A stretch of DNA of 64,000 bases from Carposina sasakii (taxonomy: Eukaryota; Arthropoda; Insecta; Lepidoptera; Carposinidae), in contig CP053150.1 of assembly GCA_014607495.2 (NCBI GenBank), positions 11,738,495 to 11,802,494 of the forward strand, written 5' to 3'. Of the stretch, positions 49,101-59,565 are shown in pieces. A program made the position numbers and the translations under genes. The notes under the pieces are model-generated. The model did no database searches, was not told where the DNA came from, and was given only the letters and a program-made list of their open reading frames with translations. Each line of letters begins with the position of its first letter. Position 1 is the first letter of the stretch.

Positions 49101-51798
49101 TTATGTCATTTTAAGTGGTTCATATACGTTGTAGATATAATGTCAATATTATCCATATATTGTGTTCGATTTTTTATATTTATATTAGAATATAATAAGA
49201 TTCTAGTTCAATCAACCTTATCAATACATTTAACCAAATCTTGTCCTAATAGTTTCAAAATTTGTTCTTTTGTATTATGAAAATGGATAAACGTTTGACA
49301 CCTAAACGGAAATTTAATCCTAAAAAAATACTGTAGACTAGTGTATCCATTTAGCCAAGTAAAATTTGATAGGTTTGTGTTATTATTTAGTTGTTTATTT
49401 CTAATTGTCCCGCTGAAATTGATTCCAAAAATAAAACCATGTCTGTTAAAATAAAATAAAAAATTGTTATTCGCCCAGACTAAAAAAAAAATATAGTCTA
49501 TGCATTTTCGGGTATGTTGTAGACAGAGCTTTGACAGACAACATCAACTTTAACCTTTACATAGGCTATCGGACCATTGAAAATATCGGCCATTGTTATA
49601 AAGGTATTATGTCATACCCATATTGTTGAATAGTCCATATCTTAAAATGGTCAATATAATCTTGTATATTAATAATACTATCGTAAAATCTTACATACTA
49701 CATATTATAGATTACAAAGTCTCACCCGAGTGGGATTTGAACTCACGACCTCTCGCAAACCGTGCTTTTGTTCTAACCAACTGAGCTATCGGGTCATTTA
49801 ACTCGGATGACGAATTTTACCATCTCTTTTAAATTACGTTTTTGGCGAAGTTATTTTTTCATCCCGATAGCTATACACTAGCCAACTATATTTTAGACCA
49901 TATTACTCGTATGGTCATGGATATAATAAACCATTTTATAATTGTATTTATCCTTACCTGACCATATGAAATTGGGGGAGGCCTACGTTCAGCAGTGGCT
50001 GAAATAACTATTAATACACGTTAAAATCTAAGTTTATCTTGATTTAAATGTGTATATCGCGGAAAGCTCTATCATTTGGTATAAGTATGTAGAGCAAATT
50101 ACACAACAGATAGTCAGAATGCGGGTCGACCTTAACTATTCTATTTATTTATTTATTACAGCTCTGTGGACAACCAACAGCTTATAAAACAATATAATAT
50201 ATTCTATAGCAACAAAGAAGCCAATTACAGGTTAAAACATGTAACAATAACATACGTAGTTTTAAGAAGTTAATAATTTCAATTATTACCTAATAGTAGA
50301 ACTGCCTTAAAAATCCATGAATAGAGAACATTGACATCATGTGAATTTATATATGAAGTACAAAAGCTGCGTCAGAGCAACAATACCCGCTGCCCAACTC
50401 ACCACTACTGTTCCGAATCAAAGAATTTACTGCTTATGTGCCGCCTAACAATCGCCACACTCTTACCGTTAAATAAATTGATATCCAGTTCATACGCTAG
50501 CTCATTCAATGCTTTGCTAGCCCTCCAAAGAAAAGCATTCTGTTGGTAGTTCGTACGAACTCTGGGGAGAGAGATAGGAGGATAATAGCGCCTAGACTTA
50601 ACTGGTACAGAAAATGAAATTTTTCCCAATAATTCCATAGAATCAATCGCTCCCGTAGTGATGCCTAATAAGTAGGTTAGATCTGCAATTTGCCGCCTAG
50701 ATTGAAGTGGCAATAAATGATGTTTCCTACATAAGGCCAAGTACTGACTGGAATCGTATGGATACTTGCACCTAAAACAGGTGTACTTAATGAACCTACG
50801 CTGAATAGCCTCGATTCTGTCTATATAGATGTCATACATTGGGTTCCATACTTGTGTTGCGTATTCCAAGTTACTCCTGACTAAACTGCAGTAGAGAATT
50901 TTAAACGTTTTAATTCTGGAGAAACAAGATGAGCTGCGAAACACAAACCCCAGCGCTCGAGTAGCCTTCTTAATTATGCCATGTATGTGTTCGTCAAACA
51001 GAAGTTTGGAGTCATGTACGACACCCAAATCTCGGATAGTGGACAATCGTACAAGCAACTGACCTTTAAGGTCTATCCTGAACAGGGTCCTTGCACTTAA
51101 CAAATATTGAAACATGATTGGTTACCAAAAGTCATTAGGTATAATTTACACTTACCTATCTATTTTATGTAAGTGATTTTTGTGTCACGATTATTGACCA
51201 ATTTTTTCTGGAGTGGTGCGATGTTTAAAATATTTTGGTTATTTTTGGTCTACGTATTAGATTTCTGTTTAATCTTTTCGTGCATCAGTTCAAATATCAG
51301 ACATTTGATCTTCCGCTGTTTGTCTTTACTGCTATGCGCCGAATGTTTAATCAAGTGGACTATGAATTATTCAAATAAGATGGACCATTATAGGTATAGC
51401 TTAAGACAGCGGATATCCGTTATTGGTTGGCTAAGCTTTTATTAGAGCGTTATTGAACTCTATCTTTCGATCTTTAAAAAAGGATAGGCATTTTTTTACT
51501 ATTTTTATTGCATATTATTTATATTACCCATCTTATGCTAGAAATAAAAATACTTAAAGCGGGATATTTAAAAAAAATATATCTCGATATTTACCCATAA
51601 ATTAAACCAAATATAAAATGTTATCTTTAAGCTACTGAAATGATTTCAGTGATTCTCAATTAAATTCAATTATGTAGTGACATTATTTTGATATTTCTAT
51701 TAGATAGATTCAGAATGTGTATGTACTAAAGACGTACCTGCAATAGGGGCGAGGGTGGCTGCGAACAGCAGAAGGGTTGTGGCTAAAACGAGCTGCAT
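31109..51798 (-). CDS. Secreted C-type lectin-domain protein with Ser/Thr/Pro-rich tail, six exons
   Basis: Exons on the minus strand: 51798-51738, 38091-37986, 33947-33871, 33530-33326, 32456-32301, 31508-31109. All phases agree and give 334 residues. Residues 1-20 are a signal peptide (MQLVLATTLLLFAATLAPIA). About 30-187 is one C-type lectin domain: YFISRMNPYSPELNYF, Cys55, LGLQLASFETKEKA, FWTSGNNLG at 88-96, YLWMSTGLPF, Cys159, Cys174, FICE with Cys182. The expected pairs are 55-182 and 159-174. The loop at about 127-155 is longer than usual, and the WND calcium motif before Cys174 is HWEPQHC, so classical calcium-dependent sugar binding is doubtful; ETPNQH may be a remnant of an EPN motif. 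Asn110 is in an NAT sequon. The last 132 residues are extracellular-looking: TTTTTALPLTSPSPPPP, then a mixed acidic tail (YEEEDGMAGDD). It could be a haemolymph or cuticle-associated lectin; Drosophila Clect27/schlaff-like proteins are a possible relative. The symbol is not certain. Confidence 0.9.
32521..32866 (-). mobile_element. MITE family B, copy 2
   Basis: TA-CAGGATGTTTTTTGGTCG at the left, degraded right end CATCCAA-TA. Contains the inverted landmarks GAATCTCCTCATCATCACGA and GCACATAGACGCGCGTAGCA. It lies in a lectin intron, its edge 64 bp from the acceptor side of the exon at 32456-32301. Confidence 0.8.
33050..33125 (-). mobile_element. tRNA-derived SINE, copy 2 (truncated)
   Basis: Minus strand GAGGTCGTGGGTTCGATTCC (perfect B box), CACCCGGGTGAGGAA, then the tail TTTCTTTATTAATAATTTTA. 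The A-box half is missing. In the lectin intron between 32457 and 33325. Confidence 0.75.
34252..34439. mobile_element. MITE with perfect TIRs and TAA target duplication
   Basis: GGGTCGGTTCATATCTGACG (to GGA) at the left is the exact reverse complement of the right end, 22 bp; TAA flanks both sides (34249-34251, 34440-34442). A 3-bp TAA duplication is typical of PIF/Harbinger elements. 188 bp, non-coding, with an internal palindrome (GCGTCGAGCGTATCAG / ACGCTCGACGC). In lectin intron 2. Confidence 0.88.
35385..35488 (+). mobile_element. LINE 3' end with GAT tail, short copy
   Basis: GTGACTATGGGCAAATACCC, GGGGGAGGCCTACGTCCAGC and TAGGCTGATGATGATGA match the end of 24655-24915. Confidence 0.78.
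35745..35931. mobile_element. Palindromic MITE family C, copy 1
   Basis: CCCCCTGATTACGTAAAAGC and AAGCAAAGCGATAGCGAAAA at the left are mirrored at the right by TTTTCGCTATCGCTTTGATT and TTAGGTAATAAGGGGG. About 187 bp, no coding. The second copy is at 48659-48841. Both lie in introns of the lectin gene. Confidence 0.85.
39535..39670 (+). mobile_element. LINE reverse transcriptase C-terminal fragment
   Basis: One frame reads RPKKCWMDMREDMRVPGG, then EITYIRDQWKKSRYILRRPK and a TAA: the usual extreme C-terminus of lepidopteran RTE/R1-type RTs (GRPKKRW...DM...DR..WK pattern). Short and 5'-truncated. Confidence 0.7.
42850..43650. repeat. Inverted pair of degenerate TTTGCC(C/A) arrays
   Basis: 42860-43015 (plus sense) holds repeated words such as GTTTGCCCC, CTTGCCCGAA, TTTGCCCGAATCTG, TTTGCCATAAT, TGTGCCATAC and GTTTGCCCGAAAA about every 18-22 bp. 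43450-43640 holds the reverse sense: ACGGCAAATGATTTTATGGC, ATTATGGCTTAC, ATTATGACAAATGA, ATTATGGCAAACAA and others. The 430 bp between them are ordinary, including a short CTAACCTAACCTAACC run at 43361-43377. No clear terminal repeat or coding is seen. Confidence 0.65.
44165..44385 (+). repeat. Interspersed repeat with pseudo-open frames
   Basis: GACCGTATTTCGGCCAAGGC through CACAAGTGTGTGTGCAAACA to GACCGGAGAGAGATCAGGCG and GTGCTTTCCGAGGCACGAGC. I recognise this block as a recurrent lepidopteran genomic repeat, probably part of a retroelement. Two 73-codon frames cross it but have no protein-like conservation. It is preceded by a GAAT microsatellite (44150-44167). Confidence 0.6.
47473..47671 (+). 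repeat. Interspersed retroelement tail, type 1
   Basis: ACTAGCAGCCGCCCACGACT, CCGCGTGAGGGGGCGTTGTA, AAATGGGCTATCTAACACTG and a CAGCTTTATAATATT end; near-full match to 7270-7467. In lectin intron 1. Confidence 0.8.
48659..48841. mobile_element. Palindromic MITE family C, copy 2
   Basis: CCCCTGATTACCTAATCTGC, AAGCAAAGCGATAGCGAAAA, CAATATTCGCCTTGAAATGT and right arm TTTCGCTATCGCTTTGCTTT ending AGGTAATAAGGGG. Very similar to 35745-35931. Confidence 0.87.
48871..49088. mobile_element. MITE with long TIRs and TCA target duplication
   Basis: AGGCTCGACACACCCGATGC and GTGTGCGTGCACGTAAGCGT at the left, CGCTTACGTGCACGCATACG and CATCCGGTGTGCTCGAGCCT at the right; arms about 55-60 bp with a few mismatches. 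TCA flanks both ends (48868-48870, 49089-49091). A middle segment repeats the same GCGTATGCGTAGACGTAAGC theme. 218 bp, CpG-rich. Confidence 0.85.
49500..49600. repeat. MITE remnant related to the 21134 element
   Basis: GGGTATGTTGTAGACAGAGC, CAACATCAACTTTAACC and ATAGGCTATCGGACCATTG, then TATCGGCC. Words shared with 21134-21275 and with 1020-1090. Confidence 0.45.
49715..49800 (-). mobile_element. tRNA-derived SINE, copy 3
   Basis: Minus strand GACCCGATAGCTCAGTTGGT (A box), TTAGAACAAAAGCACGG, then GTCGTGAGTTCAAATCCCAC (B box) and TCGGGTGAGA. ACCCGA at the 5' side pairs with TCGGGT at the 3' side as in a tRNA acceptor stem. The poor anticodon arm and matches to two other copies make it a SINE head rather than a tRNA gene. 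Confidence 0.78.
50140..51115 (-). mobile_element. 5'-truncated jockey-like LINE, RT C-terminal 236 codons
   Basis: An uninterrupted minus-strand frame from 51115 to a stop at 50405 reads VRLSTIRDLGVVHDSKLLFD, ATRALGFVFRSSSCFSRIKT, YCSLVRSNLEYATQVWNP and IDRIEAIQRRFIKY: the thumb and C-terminal region of jockey/I-type RTs. The catalytic part is absent. A 3' UTR runs to an ATTT-rich end at about 50148. The open frame suggests a fairly young insertion. In lectin intron 1. Confidence 0.88.
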
Positions 51799-51868
51799 GT
51801 TGTTAATGTGAAGAACGGCGCGAGATTCACGAAGTTGTGCGCGCACGCAACACGGGACACACGGGCAC

Positions 51869-51903
51869 ACTGAGCGCGCGCACCTCGGGACCCCCCCTTA
51901 TAA
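51869..51903 (-). promoter_or_regulatory. Core promoter of the lectin gene (TATA and initiator)
   Basis: On the minus strand TTATAA (51903-51898) is followed about 31 bp later by TCAGT (51873-51869), the arthropod initiator, inside GCGCTCAGTGTGCCC. The predicted 5' UTR is about 70 bp to the ATG at 51798. The upstream 52040-52260 is CpG-rich (GGCGGCGCCCGCCGCTCGAC), fitting a regulated promoter-proximal region. Confidence 0.8.
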
Positions 51904-52963
51904 CCACGAAGCGTCCCGCGTGCGACACTACACAAATATCTAAGGGACCGCTACGACGACAATCGACAAATGCCCCGTATACATCGACTGACCGGACCAA
52001 CTTTTTAAGACGTTGCACAAACTGACACGGCGATGGAATGAGCTACGTAAATAAGGTTAAAATACACGGTGCGGGATAACGCTGGCACGGACGTCCGGAG
52101 CGCGGATGTTCGACCGGCGGCGCCCGCCGCTCGACACGGGAGTTATCTCGGCAAATCGTACCGCACAATAGTTCGCGCTCAATTTGCTCTTGTTGCGGTC
52201 GACGCGGATTCTTCGCTTGTCTAAAGGGTTTATCGTAGTTTTTTCTTGGCTCACGACCGGGCACGGCTTGCTTCAAGAGTGTGCCCTTTGTTAATCTGCA
52301 ATTGAGGATCGACTGTGCAATCCTGTAGCAATTACTGCAAAAGCACTAATTCATGTTCGCAGCTTTATTGTTTTATAATTTTCAGTTCATAATAACGATC
52401 TTTATATTAAATTCCTGCGGCATTGATATTTTGTAATGTCAGTGTTTGATTTCTTTTACCTCAATCCATAATAAATATTATAATAATATTATAAACATAA
52501 AACAGTGAGATATTATTGATATTTTATTTTTCTTTATTTTAAAATAAAATCTAAGAAAGTGCATCAATTACCAAACTATAGTATATGTATAAATGAAGTG
52601 CATAAAAACATAAATATCAATTGAAAGAAAATAAGATAGGTCAAAGACGCCGCGCCGCTGTCTGGTTCAGCACTTAGACATGTTGTTTTGAGAACACCGA
52701 TAATTGCTCTCCATATGTGCGTGCGACTGTCCTCACGCACAGTGTGTAGCGCCCCTTAGATCACGCATAATGCTTCCACTGTAGAGAAGTAATTAGAAAA
52801 ACAATGCATTAAAGTTGTTAAATGATTTAAATTGCCGGTAAGAAAACACGTGTGGGGATAATGGGCTAAAATAATAACTTACCTTCTGCATTATTGACTC
52901 TTAAAGTCTGAAGTCTAACCATAAAATATTATCTATATGTATATTATTATTGTAGATATTATA

Positions 52964-53332
52964 CAGGATGTTTTTTGGTCGTCAACGTTCCCGAAAACTA
53001 CGGAATCTCCTCATCATTACTATAATTTTTCTCCATGGTAGCATACCTGGGAAGTGTGGTTCCCAAGATATTAGGGTCCAAACTTGAGTAAATAGACTGC
53101 GTTTGCTCCATAAATGCACATAGACGCGCGTAGCAGAGAAATAATTAATATTTGTCTATGAAAAAACTAGCATAAACACTGGACACTATAAATTTCGCCG
53201 GATCAATTAATTAATTATTTTTTTCTAAAAAATTAACATCGTTTCCCAGCATTTTTTTTTTGCATAAACTTACTTATTTTGGTGTATAGAGTACGTACCC
53301 TTTGTTAAGGGGGGCAACGAAAAAACAACCTG
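52964..53332 (-). mobile_element. MITE family B, copy 3
   Basis: TA-CAGGATGTTTTTTGGTCG to AAAAACAACCTG-TA, with TGCACATAGACGCGCGTAGC and TTTCGCCGGATCAATTAATT inside. Upstream of the lectin promoter by about 1.1 kb. Confidence 0.83.
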
Positions 53333-55445
53333 TATAAATATATTGACTAAATGCATTTTCATGACTTACATTTATTTTTGAAGTAGAAAAATGTAAAAAA
53401 GCGAAAAGACTATTTTAACTAATAAAAACATTGCTACCATAGTTGTACTTTGTCAACGATGAGTAAAGTATTTTATATACATAAATATATATCTAAACTT
53501 TGTCAAAATTGTTGTTTTTTCACAGAGTTGTGAGAAATAAGCGAGTTATATTTTCATTTAAATATAGTTTTACCTTAAATCGGGTCAACGATGAGTAAGC
53601 GAGGAATTTAGTAGGCTTACCAGAAACCTACATAGATATTAATAAACGCGCCATAAACAAATAGCAAGAAGACAACATAATAAGAATTTTAAACTCAATT
53701 TATCTCGATATTTCATAATAAAATGATTAATACTTCCATTCATATTAAAGCTTAGCGCCCCAGATATCGCACTCCAGAGCACGCGATTGCGAGCCCGCTC
53801 CGAAAGCCTTCGATATTTTTAAGATCTTTTTTAATCGCATCCACTCGATTGTTTTACAATCGATGAGTTACGTTCATCGCCGATAAAAAGAATCGACTGT
53901 TTTTTTCCTTAAAAAAAATCGTAGCATTACTTTAATAGTAGCAAAGAGAGCAAAAGCGTCGTGATGCGATGGTTACAAAGAACTTTTTTCAATTGGAGAT
54001 GTTACAGAGAATTTAATTGACCGGGGGCATGACTGCGGTGTTTTGAATAATATTAATAATGATGATAGTGGTCAATAAAAGACCGCACATGGTGGTGACC
54101 TAAAAATAAATAAACTGTAATTTACTTGTCGGTAATAGAAAACAGCAATTAAGTGGGATAATATGTAGCGCTCGCAATCATTAAACAGGCAATGCATGTT
54201 TTAGTACGAGTATCTATTAGTAAAGGGTTAAACTGTGATTAGGTACTAAAGCTATAAGCATGAGTCTGTCTATTTGGGGTAACCTTCGAATGAAATTATA
54301 GCCCTGCAAGCGTAGCATGACCTGTGAAACACGTTATGATAAACCGATTTATCGACATTTTATTTAGCCTGTCAAAATACGATAAATATAGCCGCCATGT
54401 TGAATTTTGAATAGAGACGATACGATATCGGACGATACGATATCCACGATGCGTGATCATGCTAGGCAGGCAGGTATCTACAATAGTATCTACTATTTAT
54501 TCTAATTCTCGTTGAAAATAACGTCGTTATGGCTGACTGAAATGATTTGACTGACTATAGCAACGCAGGCAAATGGCCCTAGTAATTTGTTATAGATATT
54601 TTGACCATTTTGGTTCTAAGTATTCTTATGTTTACAAATATAGGTTTCTCTTACGCCCATATCGTTACGTTTGTTAACTATAGAATGAATTGTCGAAATT
54701 GACTCTTGAGTAAAGGTAATTACTACTTATAGATATGGGTGCTAAACTGCGTACCTAAGTTAGTCCTAATATATATGTAATACAACTCCAACGTATTCGT
54801 TTTACCGGCAAATCAATAATCTCAGCTGCCTAACGTGCCCGTCCACGGTGGTCGCCTGATTGCGGGAATAAAAACGCAACCGCTATCGTTTTAATGCGGC
54901 ATTTTATAAATAAATGCGTAATAGTCAACCGCAGTACCAATGGACACTAAAAATAAAATATAAAGTACACGGCGCAGGCTGACGTCCCAGAATAACATTC
55001 GGAATACTGTCGAGTCATTATGCGAACCATGCGAGTCCTGCATTACCATAGAGCCTATTATTAAAATTGTGTTTTTAGACACGGCGCGAAATAAAATCGG
55101 TACGGGATTCCACTGCGGTGCACAGACTGCTACTGCAGCTATTGCTTTGCATTCACCTATTGTTTAGTTTACTTTCGATAGTTTTTTGCTACACAGCATA
55201 TATACAAGCTTTTTTTGTTTTTATTTTAAAGTTTAACATATACAGAAAATGTCCGTGCATAAAGTAAATAATAATAAATAAATAATAGTTTTCTTATATG
55301 TGATAATTTAAGGTTTAATTATTAGTAAATTAAAGCACTTGAACTTACTCAGATAATCAACCAATATTTATTTATTAATATTATTGGAATAAAAATAATC
55401 CATTTTTGTCATTTCAAAAATCTAATCTCTATGTTATATATTTTA

Positions 55446-55487
55446 GGCCTAGGTCCAGCAGTGGACTGCAATAGGCTGAAGAAGAAG
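55446..55487 (+). repeat. LINE 3' tail fragment
   Basis: GGCCTAGGTCCAGCAGTGGA then CTGCAATAGGCTGAAGAAGA, the terminal part of the family at 24655-24915. A similar fragment (GGGGGAGGCCTACGTTCAGC) is at 49973-50008. Confidence 0.7.
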
Positions 55488-57625
55488 AATCTCTATTTTA
55501 GTTCCCTTTATATTATGTATAGTTACTTAAAGTTACTTTTATTTCAAAAGCTAGCTAAAGTCACCTTTAAACCTTGTGTTTTTTAAATTGAATAAAAACA
55601 TAATTTCATAATGGGAGGAAATGAAAGTTCTGAATGGAATCACCGAGAACTTCACGTTGAAACGTTTTCTAGCAGAACGTATGTAAACATGAAATTGACT
55701 CGACTAAACCTACAGGTGATTGTTTTAATACATAAATTTCAAACATATTTTAATATTACTTGTTTGTAGTATTGTGTAGTTTAGCTTAATCCTAAAAACG
55801 ATTAAATATTTTGTTACTTACAGACAACGGTACGGCCTACGGCTTTACAGTAAATATAATTCATACAATTTATTTCATGTAATGAATACTCGAATTTGCA
55901 CGTAATTATAATTTAAATAAATAATAGCATGTAGCATGCAGATAAAAGAGTATTTAATAAATTTTCGTTACGGACATTGTTCAGCCTTTGTAGTTCAAGT
56001 ACGGATATATACCTACTCACTAAAAATCTGCCTGATAAAACAATACAAGTCAGTGTATTTTGTGAATCAGCCTGTATAGCTAAAGTAATGGCTTCCTAAC
56101 TCGAGCAAATCGAGCAATTGCGTTCTAACTGAAGCAAATCCCGCGGACAGAGCTTGCGGTCAGAAAGTCTCGGATATACGAGCAAATATTTACGTATTTA
56201 TTTTGCCCGGGTTCCTCCTATTGTAGTTTTACAAAGAGAGGTGCTTTTTATTTGATATTGTTATTTAGGCGGGGAACTTTGTTACTTATTTGAAAAAATT
56301 GTGCCCGTATGTTTTATACTTTCGGCTATTAACGATTCTATGCTTTGTATTCTTTATTTAAGGAATAATAACTTGTATTTCCATGGATGTACCTTATGTT
56401 ACCAGTTACCTTTGAAAGTAATTACTTATTCCATGACTTCACAGAGAAACTACCTTAGTGAACGCAGCACGTAGCCATTAAATTCTTTATTGATTCGTTG
56501 GCTGCAAGCGACTCTACTTACGTGCGTGGGCGACGTAATTTTACGAAATTAAGTTATTGGAGCCTGTATCGTATTACATAGGTAGCTAGATCATTATCCA
56601 ATGGTAAACATAGGCCACCCCCAATGACCTCCACTAAAGCGGCCTGCTCGATCTAATGTCAATAGACGCTTTTGCATTTCGAATTCACTAATGGAAAGAG
56701 CCGCTGACTCCAATCTGTTTTCCGTTTCACTGGTGATGAGTTGAATGAACCAAATTTCTATTACCCAAATTGGATCGTACAAGTAAATGGGATTAAAAAC
56801 TTTTTGCTCGCTCTGAGATCCTGTTGGCCGCCTGTGTTTCTTGCTCCATGAAATTACCCAAATTGTATTCGTGCTCTAACGATCTCTGTAATAGAGATGC
56901 AATGATTCGGTGTGTAAAATTCCAATTATTATTTATATCTAACTTACCTATTCCAAAACAGAGATCTCAGACTATCGCAAAATATTGTACTACTAGCTAA
57001 TTTGTACATATTAAAAATTAATACTTTGTACTATCAGGCAAGATGGAGAACAAACAAGGGCTAGTCTACCGTAAAAGAATATTCCGCAAATAGCCGCCAT
57101 TACGCTTAGGTAACCTTTTCATTTTCAGACAGCTATAATTTCGCCTTTACCGTTAAAACAATATGTGTTTATTCTGCAACAAGCACATACATCGTGTGAG
57201 ACAGTATAAATTGCTCCTAATGCAAATAATATGCAAGATGGGCTGGGAGAGGCGCTGTTCAGCGATGCTGTACACGTAATAATTATGATAGACCGTAAGG
57301 GACGTGGATATTATTGATTCCTTCACAAAGGTCATTACTTGGTGGTGTAATTTATTCAATAAATATTCCTGGTTCTGGTAAAGAACATCTTGTCTCCTAT
57401 TAAGTAAGATGCTATACTTCGCTAGTATTTTTAGGAAAATTTATAACATATCTGAATGGTAACTTCAATATCACCCTTCCACAGTACATGATTAATGTGA
57501 AAGCTTGTTGCATAATACGGGGGTCTGTCTGCGATTCGGGTGCGTCCATAACCGCAGCATTTACCTGATCATATACCGTTATAATTGGCGTACATGAGAC
57601 TAAGCTGAGGTGTCAGGAATTCAGG

Positions 57626-57739
57626 ATGGAGCTGCAGGACGTAAGGTTCCGCCTCGCGGGCTACAATTACCCGACCAAAGGCCGACAACCCTTCATTATA
57701 ATAGTGTTTAGCGGAATCAAAATTTTCAACACGCCATAA
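57626..57739 (+). other. Short open frame in a GC-richer block (weak candidate)
   Basis: ATG to TAA, 37 codons, starting MELQDVRFRLAGYNYPTKGR and ending IKIFNTP. The block has higher GC than its surroundings and no repeat signature. It may be a conserved non-coding element rather than a peptide gene. No promoter or splice evidence. Confidence 0.2.
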
Positions 57740-58944
57740 ATATTACGAAAAGCTTGTCTCTCAAATCAATTACGTGGAAATTGAAACATAAACACTACAA
57801 TTAGGACGCTGAAACGATTTATAAATATAATAAATATCTACCAGTTTTTATTCCCCGTTATGTGTAAGTGTTTTTAATAATACTCGTATAAATTGCCTGT
57901 TAATTTATCACGTGCGGATTGTGTATGAGTTTTACGTGGCGTCCGATGTAATTAATTATGCCATTTCCGAGGTCGTTGGCGCTTTAACTGGGAATTTAGT
58001 TACAGGGTATTTATTCACACGTATGATAAAGTCAAGTAACTTCTGTGTACTTACGTACATAGTAGCTTTCTCCGGTTGCAGATCGACTGCAAGTGCATCA
58101 ATCAGAATCAATCACCCTTTGTATATCAGATGTGAGTAATAGTTTTTTCGTATGTAGCTACTTTTTCCAATAGTTGTTTCCTATAACCCACAATAAACAC
58201 AATAATCGTGAAGGAACTGAAAAGGTCACAGGAATTTGTTTTGTTTCCTGCAGTCGATAAGGGACGATTAATATTGTAGGTGTCGAGGTGTGATTTCCTT
58301 CCCACAGGTTCAAGGTTACAAACGTGATTTTGAAATATCGTAAATCCAATCTCAATGGCTCATCTGTGGCTGGCGCCGATCACTTCTTTCTCACGACCGC
58401 TCACCTTCGATACTGTACCAATGTCAATTCTGCCCCTAAAGCTATAAGGTACACGTTTTGTGATTATCACTTTAGAAAAATGTTCCCTTTATGTGTTTTA
58501 TATAAGAGTTTTGTTTGATGGTTGTTTAGCAACCAGTTGTGCGGTTCTTTGTTATCTCTGTTTGCTTGGTCAACATTGACTTGCTCTCGCGTGGAGTATT
58601 TTTGTTTGTTGTACCCGAATGAGAGTCAAAGTGGTTCTCGGTTTGTTTTCGATGACATCGAGAATGCATTTTTCTCTCTGATGCCTCTTTCTAAGTGTAT
58701 TGAGATTTTATGCAGTTTTTATATAACCTTTGTAATGGTTGGATAGCTGTTCACTGTAAATCTCATTAGACTCACGCAAATACTGCCCCTATATAAATAG
58801 GTGATAAAAACTTTTCTGCGTCAGTAATAGAACATTGTATGTGTACTCGTAACTATCAGTTTAATTTACATTTAATTAATTTGACCTGTACTGATGCGGG
58901 GCTTCACAAGAATACATCAGCTACATATCCTTCCGTGCAGGTCG

Positions 58945-59030
58945 TGAGAGTCGACTAAGGAACTCGGTCCTTCTCTGAGGCGATAATCTAGCAACTTGTC
59001 ACCGATTACTGGCATCTGTCTCCGCGAAGT
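58945..59030. repeat. Interspersed repeat fragment
   Basis: CTGAGGCGATAATCTAGCAA and CTTGTCACCGATTACTGGCA; same family as in the carboxypeptidase intron at about 30010-30050. Confidence 0.5.
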
Positions 59031-59565
59031 TCTTATATGTTACTAGAAGTGATTCATCAGATGGCTATGCGATAAATATATCTAATAGGTACATCTTAAA
59101 AATGTTAGTTAGTCTTATAGTCTGCAATCTCGATAACGAATGCATTTTTCCAGTTAAGATCTAAAAAAAAATATTGTTCACATTATTGCGTCACTCGTCT
59201 AGCAAAGAGTCACAGGAAAATAATCTGAGAAAAGTGTAATGGCGCTGACGATAGCCGCGGGGCGTGGATAAAGTGCAATTGCACAATTAGTGCACTAGCT
59301 GGCTAAAGGCAAGGTTACAATACATAAAAGATATTTATTTATTTATATAAGGTACATCAGCAGTAATATGTATAACATTTATTTTTATTTACGCGTTCTA
59401 TACACATGTACTACGTTTGCCATCAAAGAGGCGTTGTGCACGTTTATGTTGTTTTATAATATCCAGAAAAAGGTTCGATTCGAACTATATCACATACTGC
59501 TAAATTTCAGGTTTATGTCAGCAGAGATAGGCACAAGCATAATTAAAATTGCGCCCAGTAGTTAG

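Larger units (their letters stand above)
38092..51737 (-). other. Intron 1 of the lectin gene, 13.6 kb
   Basis: Donor GTACGT after the signal-peptide exon, acceptor TTGTTCCAG. It contains the LINE fragment 39535-39665, the TTTGCC arrays at 42850-43650, the repeat at 44165-44385, the retroelement tail at 47473, MITEs at 48659 and 48871, the SINE at 49715 and the LINE at 50140-51115. The stretches 39700-42840, 44400-47470 and 47680-48650 show no repeat family or gene I can name; 45040-45260 and 46480-46830 are GC-richer and unique-looking. Confidence 0.8.
53333..59565. other. Long stretch without a convincing gene
   Basis: AT-rich. Short landmarks: a duplicated GACGATACGATATC at about 54417-54455; a LINE tail fragment at 55446-55487; and GC-richer unique-looking blocks at 56500-56800 and 57540-57740. 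A minus-strand 62-codon frame at 56594-56782 has no recognisable family or splice support. Confidence 0.5.

Noticed and set aside
49715..49800. Possible tRNA gene
   Set aside because: A and B boxes are present but the anticodon arm is poor and related copies with an AT-rich tail exist, so it is a SINE head.
51173..51445. 90-codon plus-strand frame with many hydrophobic residues
   Set aside because: Looks like a membrane peptide only because of T-rich codons; it lies in lectin intron 1 without any splice or promoter support.
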